The translations under genes were made by a program, and so were the position numbers. A stretch of DNA of 64,000 bases from Branchiostoma belcheri (Eukaryota > Chordata > Leptocardii > Amphioxiformes > Branchiostomatidae): the NCBI RefSeq assembly GCF_001625305.1, contig NW_017803268.1:1841334-1905333 (forward strand), in the 5' to 3' direction. The notes beneath the pieces were generated by a model. That model searched no databases, had not been told where the DNA came from, and saw nothing but the letters and a program-made list of their open reading frames with translations. Positions within the stretch are counted from its first letter, which is position 1. Each line of letters opens with the position of its first letter. This document shows positions 54,106 through 62,919 of this stretch, piece after piece.

Positions 54106-54500
54106 CCAATTTAGAAAGCCTATCCCTCGCCGAACGATGTCGTCCTGTCGTCTGCAAGTCCCGCGCACACACTGCTGACGGAGGGTCCCTCAAACCTTGA
54201 AAACTGCACAAGGCCGCCGCGTCAAAATCCTTGCACGCTCCTCAAGAATGACGCACAGTTCTTGTCAGAAGTCTTGAAGCGTGGACGTTCCAAGAAATAA
54301 AAAAAAAACTCCAACACCCTCCGTCCACAAATAGCTCTTGAAAACCAGTCGCGAAAACGAACGCAGCGAACAAGAATAAAGCTGAATTTGGGGCGTGTCG
54401 TTCCGATGCGCTCTTCCCTTCTCCCCCGGTCACCACTACTGCATAGACAGCGCAAACATATCACGTTACAGGGTTATATATACCTCCTGACCAAAAAAGT
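54106..54500 (-). promoter_or_regulatory. Candidate minus-strand promoter and 5' untranslated exon
   Basis: On the minus strand TATATATAA at 54,474-54,482 is preceded (54,491-54,500) by ACTTTTTTGG, a near-CArG box with one mismatch. It is followed by a CpG-rich stretch ending in AAATTGG and the donor GTAAGTAAAG at 54,105/54,106. The order CArG, TATA, exon, donor fits an SRF-type muscle promoter, and nexilin is a muscle actin-binding gene on this strand with a spliced 5' UTR. The link over about 16 kb is inference only. Confidence 0.35.
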
Positions 54501-55237
54501 CCGTAATCTTAAGCTTTGCCTAGTAGAACCTTCGAGCGGGAGGTTACTTTGGTATCTGTTCAAAAACCTTGGCTTGTGACGTCAGCTCAGTATTCCGTCT
54601 TAATTTGGCGAGGAGTTAGCGACGTTGATGTATGTATGGTCGAGGTTGTGGCAAAGGGGGGAGGGGGGCGCAACATCAACCGCGTTTCTTCACGCCTTTT
54701 CTGTCAACGCGCGAATGTTCTGTGTCTGTGCTGTAAGTGGTGTCCTGTAAACACAAGGCGGAACTACATTCCTCAGTCCTAGAACGGGCGGCAACATGTT
54801 TTTGTACGCAGACGATGATTGTTGCTGAAAAAATGCAAAATTCTCGATGGGAAACATTAATTATTGTTTTGGTCGTTTATATTCTATGTGACCAATAAAA
54901 ATGGGTCGATTTCATTTATAAAACGTGATATCATCGTTCTAAGTTGTGACATAATAAATATTCCCAGCAAATTCATACTCTAATAGCACTGTTAACGTTT
55001 GTAAACTTTGTATACACTATGAAGAATTGATGATCAACATCGGTATACAACATGAAGGTTTTATCCCACATGTTGTGTGCCCCTCCCCCCGTGAAAGTGG
55101 TTCGGTCCGGCCGAACTTGGGCCGACTGCCAGTATGGAGGAATGTGCGGTATGACCAGCGTTTTCCAACCCCCGAGCCATCCGGCCTGCCTACAGACCTA
55201 CGTGCCCGTCTGTGTATACGGCGCGTCTGAGAGCTAA

Positions 55238-55631
55238 GGCCACAGCAAGTAAATTCTATGGATGACATCCTCCGCAGACTCCAAATCTAATGCGAGCGGG
55301 CGAAAAAAAAACAAGGCGGCCCGAAAAAAACAGGGTTCCTACATTTTAAAATTTTGACTCAATCATTGTACAAATGGTTTTGATTCAGTGGGAACATCAC
55401 ATATACACAGCCAGCATCACAAATCACTGCACCAAAAACATTAACTCAGAGTCTTTTCTTGTCTCCTCTCTTCATAGTTATCTGCCATCCACACGGCAAC
55501 AGAAATATTTGCCCATTTTCGTCAATGTTGACCGCTGTCAGAAGGCAACAAAATTTCTTGTTTTTTTTCCAAAATCAGGCGAAAATTAATGCGCGCGTTG
55601 ATGTCATCCATAAAAATTACTTGCCGTGGCC
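55238..55631. mobile_element. GGCCACAGC-ended MITE
   Basis: TAA flanks at 55,235-55,237 and 55,632-55,634; ends GGCCACAGCAAGTAAATTCT and AAAAATTACTTGCCGTGGCC. Interior shares GTACAAATGGTTTTGATTCA with 5090 and 47,722. Non-coding. Confidence 0.9.
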
Positions 55632-55669
55632 TAAAGGCATCCAATACGATTTCAGAGCAGCAAATCTGA

Positions 55670-56010
55670 AAATATTCTGAAAAAGGCAATCTTGATGATA
55701 TCGACACATACTGATTCACATCAGCACATTTTAATCAGTAAGTATATTATTCTTTGGGTAATTAAAAATGCAGAAACAAGCCTTAAGATTACTCTTTTAT
55801 TTTATGGGTGGTACCCTAAAAATCAGCCAAGGGCTATTTTCCAGTAACAATTTTTCCGTCAGAATTTGGGGATTTTTGCTCCATGAGGGTCAATAAACGC
55901 TGGGATAGTGTTGTTTTAACTCAGTATGACACAAAGTCAGTAAAATAAGGGACTAGAATATTGACTTTGAAAAATCGGGTTTCCAAGCCCTAAAAACCTG
56001 CATTGGGTGC
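55670..56010. repeat. Dispersed repeat copy (GGAGCAAAAAT family)
   Basis: Inverted relative to 52,087: GGTGGTACCCTAAAAATCAG, ATTTTTGCTCCATGAGGGTC, GGGATAGTGTTGTTTTAACT and GGGTTTCCAAGCCCTAAAAA. Non-coding. Confidence 0.65.
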
Positions 56011-58140
56011 CTTTAAAATTCTACAAACAGATTCTGTAAAGTGTCGAGAATTGTGATTTCATGTATCATTTTTCATCTCATAAACAAAGAGTGATGAAAA
56101 GATATTAACGCAGCTTTGGTTGTTTTCCCAACCCCTTCCGCCATGGTGCCCCTATCCCCCTCTAGATGTACATTGACAAGTGCATCGATACGTCCGACAT
56201 GTAATACTGTAAAAACCTCACGGGTACTTTTTTCTACCCTGTGCCCCTTTACTCAGCTGTTACTATTATGTTGTTGGATAATTGCATGTCCTCCGCAATG
56301 GTAACAGAAATAGCCTAGCAAGTAATGAAACTCGAAGGGAGTTGTAACGATGGGTAAGATCGCTAGATGGCGCTTTTCAACAAGATGCACATCATTGGAA
56401 AGAAAAGAGGCACAAGAAAAAGTACTAGTCTTTTGGCAACGTGATGAAACACTTATTGACAAAAACTTTATTTCCTCGGTGTTATAACGTACCACAACAT
56501 TAGGGTTACACTTCGTGACACCAAACTATATACAAAGACTGTTCAGATGATTACTCGATGAGAGTTGAGGGCTGCCAAGGTTCCATAATGGTACAATTCA
56601 GAACATCAAAACGTTGAATCATTTTAGCGTGTCTGGGATAGTTTTAAATTTGAATATTAATTTTTCATTGGCCCACCCGAAAGGTACATTTTATCAAACA
56701 ACATCAGCACCCATAGTTACTGGATTTGATTGGTGGATTTCAATGATGTCAAAATAACCGTCTTAACGGTCCTTTACTTTCAAAAAGATTTGGTCGACGA
56801 AATCTTTTCAGTCACAAATAGATATTTCCTTCACTTAGAATTCTTAGAACCTTGTTGTCCCAACAACTCTACATCGAGAAAACAGCTATTTCAAATTTCG
56901 TCAAATGAATGACGTTGTTTTTAATCCACAAACATTTCGTTTCACCAACATCTTATGCCCAATAAATTTGTTTTTTTCGAGGCTTCGTACACAAATGGTG
57001 ACGACATCGAAACGCGAAGAAATGCTCAGCTTCAAAGAGGTGTCTTTCTGTCTGAAATATGACAGATAATTAATAAATGCCTTAAATTGGCCAAAGTGTA
57101 ATACTATTACACCAGTGACTACAGCGTAAGAAATTACTGCGAAAGCATCTTGTTGAAAAACAGCTTGGAAAGCCCAACCATTAACAGATGATAAAATGTG
57201 GATGTTTTGTTTCAATTGAGCATTCCTTCGTTCCACAAAGACACAGTCTATCCCCACAAAATACTCATCACAGATATGATGACTTGGTCCAACATTCACA
57301 TGTACTTTTCTCTAGCTAAACGTTATTTTTCATACTATAACCTCTCCGTAGTCACGTTAAAGTCTAGTCAGCGTATACAGTTAAGCATACATACCATATC
57401 CTCAAGTCACATTCCAGCTACTTGTATACTTGTAAACGACCGCACACTAATATCGTTTCGTCCTGGACTTTTTCAGGACTGATGTTGTGTCTACAAAATA
57501 CATTTTTTTATGTAACACGTAAGCTAAATCATGAAAAAAATCGTGTATTGTTTTTGCACCATTTTGACTACATGGATTTTACGACAATTCAATTTTTCGA
57601 CGTCTTCAATTTTGAGGTCCATTCTGGCATCGTCACCTTTTTTACCGGTTCCTGTGCACAGAAATATTGTCGCTATTGCTACCTAAACATTCAAATACTG
57701 TGACATAGCATTCCTCAAATATAGTCAATTTGAGGCTGTCGTTATGCTTTACATTCTATGGCAAAGAAAATAACTTGTTATGTTATGCTATACTTGTACA
57801 TTTTTACTAAAGTCAGTTAACAGCTAACAGTATGACAAATAAACGTTACTCACACACTATAAACATCGAATTTTTTTGTTGAGAATACTATGATTCACCA
57901 ATACTTTTATACACTATTTGAAACCAACACATTTATTGTAAGTATCCCGGACACACCCCTACATGACAACTATAATCCCCTCTACTGAAATATCCTGCCT
58001 ACCAAAAACTACCTGTGAATTTCGACATTGAAAATATTTTCAGAAATCTACAAGTACAAAAGATCATCCTACAAAACCAGACATATCTTACAAGAACGCT
58101 GTTAACTCTTGTAAATAATGTATGTACATTAGAGATGTTT
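56010..58140. other. Intergenic AT-rich stretch
   Basis: About 2.1 kb, AT-rich. A minus frame of 132 residues (56,901-57,299) and a plus frame of 93 (57,422-57,703) are present, but neither shows a family, splice signal or codon bias. No repeat ends are recognised. Confidence 0.4.
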
Positions 58141-58220
58141 ACTTACGGACCCTGAATACCGTACTAGGCATTCAAGATGGCGGCCTGCTAGTGACAGATA
58201 CTCAGGGTCAAAGGTCACTG
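58140..58220. promoter_or_regulatory. YY1-like and DR1-like motifs with an adjacent donor-like site
   Basis: TTCAAGATGGCGGCC at 58,171-58,185 matches the YY1 consensus. GGGTCAAAGGTCA at 58,205-58,217 is a perfect DR1 (two half-sites, one-base spacer) as bound by HNF4/RXR-type nuclear receptors. On the minus strand GGGTCC is followed by GTAAGTAAAC (58,141-58,149), a strong donor. Such clusters mark promoters, here possibly of a minus-strand first exon. Confidence 0.35.
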
Positions 58221-59035
58221 TGAAGTGTGGGTTGATGGGAGATTTTATGTAAACCGATATTATAACAAGACCTCGTTTCGTTCGACTTCAGATGTAGAAT
58301 TGAAACTACATTCTAGCAGTGTCTTGCATTGTTAGGTTCAAAATGATGATCCAGTCTGTTTTGTTCAAAGTAGAAAATATTGTTTCACCCAATGTTTGGG
58401 TGCCCAATGTCTGGAATTCTCCTGTTGAATTCATGTGTGCAATATCTACATAGCTTGTACTTAGGACTAACATCACCAGTGTACGACAAACGTTACCAAC
58501 CTAGATATCCGTATCTGAAGTATTTTGGACCGCAACCATTAGGCACTGTGACATTTGTTGGTAAGGTAGGATCTTACTTTGGTGACGCCTCCGATCCTCA
58601 ATAATATAGATACGATTCATTTCGTGTTATTGGAGCAAGAAAATCTCATCTGCATTGGTGAAAAACGTTATATCATAATCAAGTTAACATTGTTCCAAGA
58701 CTACCCTGGTCGGGGGAAGGTACAGGCTTCCGAGAACCCCTGCCCCCTGGAGTCACGTGTTCATAATGTCACGTGTTCAAAGTAGTGGGTCAGTAACTTT
58801 GAGGAAGGTCGAAGAGACGCTCCTAGATACCTTCCCTTGAGTTTGAAACAACGTTAGCTAGATCATGAATGTGTTATGATGCCTATTATTAATATGTAAG
58901 AACAAAAAGTGTCAAAATGACGCGGTTGTATCTTGTCTTCCAGAGGGAAAACATTGCTAACTAAGAGGAAGATCTTAGAACCCTTAAGCAATTGGCAGGC
59001 TGCTTCCCAGCTGGCTGCTATACATCCACCTCAGA

Positions 59036-59152
59036 TCACACGGTGCTCTCGGCCTGGGAGTGGGCAGGGCTGGCTGGCGGAGGGTTCGCCTTCACATGGC
59101 CGTTTCCGGACTTGTCTCCACCAGGAGCGCCATCTATCGCCACCATATGGAG
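59036..59152 (-). CDS. SLC1A: EAAT, last exon with PDZ-ligand C-terminus
   Basis: Acceptor CCTTTTCTGCAG; 38 residues [18 protein letters not shown] to HSQAESTV and TGA, phase 0 entry. The final S-T-V fits a class I PDZ ligand (S/T-x-hydrophobic). Assignment to this gene rests on phase, acceptor quality, position 438 bases after the previous exon and the composition of a typical variable EAAT tail. Confidence 0.8.
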   Translation of the reverse strand, partial: LHMVAIDGAPGGDKSGNGHVKANPPPASPAHSQAESTV

Positions 59153-60118
59153 CTGCAGAAAAGGAAAATATGCTCTCACATTGAGAAAGCTCAGTCTCGC
59201 GAACTTAGCTTTTGGGGCGAAATCGTACGACATTTTGCGAGAATTACGTGGCTGGGCGTGACAGTATATCTCCTAATTATTTTATTTCTTCAGCACCGTC
59301 AGCCGACAGGTTCTGCTTTTGCTCCATACACGTTTTACAATAAGCTCTCATGTGATGAAGCCATCTAAGCTTCCCCTATTCCCGTTGTGTCTAGAACCGT
59401 ATCTTTTTAGTCCTATATCTGTATAGGTTAGGGTTAGGATCAGCCACCGTTACCGATAGTCAACGCGTATCCAAGAACATAGATTTGCCCTATGCACGGT
59501 TATGGATACGCGTGGACTACCCACAACTGTGCCTGAGCATATAGCATCCCAGTCTCAGTCCCCAGAAGGTTCTAAGCCACATTACCCACCTGTTGTTCCC
59601 TGTCGGCGGCCTCCAGGTCTGCCCGGGACAGATGGTACACGATACCGGCACCCACGGCGTCGCCGAGCACGTTGATCGATGTTCGGAACCGATCCCTACA
59701 ACATACAAACACTCGGTTAAAGAGACTGTCGCATGTAGCAAAATATGACCTTCCGAACACCCCCCAACCATGGTTAGAAGTAGGTCGAGAACCGCCGCCT
59801 ATGGTTAGCTACTACAATATAGTTTTCGGCGAAGTTGGCCGAATTCGGTTGTCCCAGTCGAAGATAGTCAGTGATCGGGGCGTGTTAAATTTGACTCACA
59901 TTCAACTCAAATTCGATTCGGTTCGTATAGAAAGGTAGAAATGGCCTAAATCTGGTCAAACTGCTCCCGAACTTGAGCCAGGCTTGGTTGGTTGTTGGTC
60001 GGGGGAAACTTCTGAATGTGTGACAGGGGCTTTAGGGAGCTAGTCAAATAACTGCTTCTTTGTAGCTGATTCTTTGTGACAACAGGAAATTGTATTTTAC
60101 AGGGCGCGTGTGAATAAA

Positions 60119-60180
<62 letters not shown>

Positions 60181-62919
60181 GTAGAGAGAGAGAGAGAGAG
60201 AGANNNNNNNNNNNNNNNNNNNNNNNNNNNNNNNNNNNNNNNNNNNNNNNNNNNNNNNNNNNNNNNNNNNNACACACACATACACACACAACGATCTGAT
60301 ATTCAGATACATGTAAAGGACAATTTATGGAGTGAATCTATATAAAAGTAGTAGAAACAACAATGGACGAAAGAAGGAGATGAGGAGACTCACAGGAGCC
60401 AATCCACGGCCAGGATGAGAGTGACGTCTCTCGTGGGCAGCTGGAGGGCGGTCAGCACCAGGAGCATGGTCACGAGGCCGGCGCTGGGAACGCTGGCGGC
60501 TCCGATACTGGCTGCTGTGGCCGTCAAGCTGTCAATCAAAGGTCACGTGTTGTGAGGTACAGTAAGATGGTGAAAATTTCATTACATATTAAATACATAA
60601 TATATCTGAAAGTTTAAGTTCCTCCTTCTTCCAATACCTTCCAACCAATTAACAACAATGAAAAGGCGATAAAATGTTAGTAAAATAGCTGTTAATGAAT
60701 AAATGTTAGTAACGTATAGTAAGGTTTGTAAAGTGTAGCTTATGAATGTATCTCTACTGCCTTTTGATTACTTTAAATTCTAAATTATACATCTAATGAA
60801 TGCTGCGACTGTATGCTGTGTCTTGCAACAACGACGTGACTAAATAAACCATTCATTCTACTTTTCTTCTATTTAATTATATGGAATATGGAACACCGAC
60901 CATGACACTTTCTGTGAGCAGTGATACTGAAACTACAAACTACACATTCTAAGAGACAAAAAACATGAGAGTTAAACTGTCACCTGCACGTGATGATCTG
61001 ACCGATGTCCAGCGACATGTCGTTGAGCTGGGCGATAAAGATGGCGCCCACGGCCTCGTACAGGGCGGTGCCGTCCATGTTGATGGTGGCGCCCACCGGA
61101 AGTACAAACCGAGTCACGCGAGAATCCACGTGGTTGTTCTCCTCCAGACAGCGGAACGTGATGGGGAGCGTGGCGGCGCTGGAGGGCAGATGGACATAAT
61201 TTTAAAAAACGAACAGATCTATAGAAGCTCTATGAACTTTATGCCTGAATGGGACTATGTTTTAAGAGGTATTAATGATGCCATATATATCAGAGCACTC
61301 CAGCCATCACTTAACAGAGACGGTGGACGATATAAACTCCCTGGCACTTGTGATTAATTGCTGACATCACGTATCCGTAAAGTCTCGCGTGAATAAGGTC
61401 AAGTGCCTGTAACCGTAACTCTCGCGAGATTACGTTTTGAAGTGATTGGTCATTAATTATCCTGATGAAGGCGACAGTGATCGTTAAAAATTGACCTGTT
61501 GGAATAAAGTTCAACGTTTTACTGCATTGCCATGAGAATGTTATATACTTCACAGAAGCAGCATCACATATGAAACATAGACAATGAAGCGTGTACAAAG
61601 TTGCGTTATGATTATAACCCACCTGGAAGCAGTACCGAGAGCAGTGATCCAAGCCTGCAGCATACCTCCATAGAACCAGAGCGGGTTTTTACGAGTGACG
61701 ACGAAGTAGAGAGCGGGCAAGACGAAACACCCGTGGACGATCAGTCCCAGCATCACCGTCAGCATGTACATCCCCAACATCCGGGCTACCAGGGCCAGGT
61801 TCTCGATCTCCAGGATCTTGCCGATGATGAGGCTGCCGATACCGATGGGGGAGTACCTGGGAACGAGATTGGTGTCATGACGGTCAAAGTCTCGCACGAT
61901 CTCGGACAATATCGTGTGATTTACCAGTAACGTTAAGTGTTGGATTCACCAATAACGTTGCCTCTATGCACATCGGATGTTTGCTATACTTCGTACTGGA
62001 ATATCCAGAGACAAAACTGTATACCATTGAATGAGCAATATATAAGATGTCATTTCAGATCAACACAAACAACAAAATCTCACCATTCCTTTACACATGG
62101 TGTCAGCGGTGGGATTGCACGGTATAGACAAGTCAGAAACGAAAGAGAGAATATAGGATTTCATGCTTAGGCTAGTAAGATCTTCAAACTTACCACATGA
62201 CTCCAAGAACGATCCTCATGGTGACGTCGTTCAGGTTACTGAAGAACTGCAACATGACGTTTCCTTCTTTGCCCATTTTACCGAGCACAATCCCAAACAC
62301 GGCACAGAACGCGATCAGTCCTGCAAATGTCAAATCCCCATCATGAAGAGTAAGAATCTTTCTCAGTTAGTGAAAGGGTGTGAAAGTTTCGATACGACAG
62401 TAATGTATTTACATGTATATATTGCATTGTGAATATGAAATCAGACAATACTGCAGAACATTCATTATGAAAACAAAGTCATGTGCTCATACATGTATAT
62501 TGTGCAACCATCAAAGGCATGATTACAGAATGTTTGGCCCTACCTAGAACGTTGGTCCCGTCTGTCTTATCGAGACTACGGTAGATCTTGGTCTCCACCA
62601 GGACTTCGAACGGCTCTGACGTGGAGGTGATGTTCAGTCCGTCGGTGTTGTTCGTCGTCGTGTTGGTGACGTTGGCGTAGACGTATTCTTCCTTGTACGC
62701 CGTTTGTTGCTGAGGACAAAACAAGTTGAGGGAAACTCGAGTCAGAGAGAATTAAGTGCCAAGATATAAACATCAGTAACTAAGAAGAAGAAGATAAAAT
62801 GCCAAGATATAACCATTAGTAACGAAGAAATAAAGTATTGATTTCATGATAGCAATGACTAAATGGAAATACTCACGCCAGAGATACAGGCCTCCACAAG
62901 GTTTTCCGGAAAGGCATTC
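59036..62919 (-). CDS. SLC1A: Excitatory amino-acid transporter, C-terminal part (whole coding region in window)
   Basis: This is a sodium/proton-coupled glutamate/aspartate symporter of the plasma membrane that also gates chloride. Eight exons with exactly matching phases encode about 375 residues: the end of TM3/TM4 loop ([10 protein letters not shown]), a glycosylation-rich extracellular loop, TM4-TM6, hairpin HP1 (TASSAATLP), TM7 with NMDGT, HP2 ([12 protein letters not shown]), TM8 with [17 protein letters not shown], and a cytoplasmic tail ending ESTV. NMDGT and the Arg of FRT are the substrate-binding signatures of EAATs. The N-terminal exons (TM1-TM3) must lie to the right of the window. 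Which vertebrate paralogue it matches cannot be decided by eye. Confidence 0.96.
59590..59695 (-). CDS. SLC1A: EAAT, TM8 end exon
   Basis: Enters with one base completing CTG; encodes [20 protein letters not shown] and [15 protein letters not shown]. The Arg in FRT corresponds to the residue that binds the side-chain carboxylate in EAATs; the following N and D lie in the sodium/substrate region. Donor GTGGGT, phase 0. Confidence 0.96.
60121..60295. repeat. AT, AG and AC dinucleotide runs flanking an assembly gap
   Basis: (AT)n at 60,121-60,176, (AG)n at 60,183-60,203, a run of 68 N at 60,204-60,271, then (AC)n. Intronic in the EAAT gene. Open frames across it are artefacts. Confidence 0.97.
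60394..60528 (-). CDS. SLC1A: EAAT, HP2 and TM8 start exon
   Basis: Entry completes AGC (Ser); encodes [20 protein letters not shown], then a hydrophobic stretch and [11 protein letters not shown]. This is re-entrant loop HP2, the extracellular gate, in which SIGAA.VP.AG is highly conserved. Phase-2 donor GTGAGT. Confidence 0.97.
60770..60860 (+). mobile_element. Retroposon 3' tail in EAAT intron
   Basis: AATGCTGCGACTGTATGCTG then GTGACTAAATAAACCATTCATTC, resembling a LINE/SINE end with ATTC repeats. Confidence 0.35.
60984..61178 (-). CDS. SLC1A: EAAT, HP1/TM7 exon
   Basis: Encodes [40 protein letters not shown] and [23 protein letters not shown] is the sodium- and substrate-binding signature in TM7. 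Acceptor CCCTCCAG, phase-2 donor GTGACA. Confidence 0.98.
61270..61530 (+). mobile_element. Retroposon-family copy in EAAT intron
   Basis: The head block ATATCAGAGCACTCCAGCCA / CAACTTAACAGAGACGG-like sequence is followed by CCGTAACTCTCGCGAG, CATTAATTATCCTGATGAAG, a decayed GGCGAC stem and TGTTGGAATAAAGTTCAACG. This copy shows that the 'GACGG' head and the hammerhead-like tail belong to one element. Confidence 0.7.
61623..61856 (-). CDS. SLC1A: EAAT, TM5-TM6 and HP1 start exon
   Basis: 77 residues: [40 protein letters not shown] and [30 protein letters not shown] is a hallmark of animal EAATs. Acceptor TCCCAG, phase-2 donor GTGGGT. Confidence 0.98.
62194..62320 (-). CDS. SLC1A: EAAT, TM4c/TM5 start exon
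   Basis: Encodes [20 protein letters not shown] and [17 protein letters not shown]; the split codon TGG makes VMWYSP across to the next exon. Acceptor ATTTGCAG, donor GTAAGT. Confidence 0.97.
62544..62709 (-). CDS. SLC1A: EAAT, extracellular TM4 loop exon
   Basis: 55 residues: [40 protein letters not shown] and TDGTNVL. It carries at least four N-x-S/T sequons within about 20 residues, at the variable glycosylated loop of animal EAATs. Acceptor TGTCCTCAG, phase-1 donor GTAGGG. Confidence 0.95.
62877..62919 (-). CDS. SLC1A: EAAT, TM3-TM4 junction exon
   Basis: Short exon [14 protein letters not shown], matching the conserved R-N-x-F-P-x-N-L-V-E-A motif. Phase-2 entry after AATTCCAG, donor GTGAGT. 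It is the most 5' EAAT exon visible. Confidence 0.95.

Noticed and set aside
56901-57299. 132-residue minus-strand frame as a novel gene
   Set aside because: AT-rich, no codon bias, no recognisable domain or splice signals, flanked by unremarkable sequence; length is within chance for this composition.
59946-60312. Frames with I-Y-I-Y and a run of unknown residues
   Set aside because: They cross (AT)n, (AG)n and the run of N; not coding.
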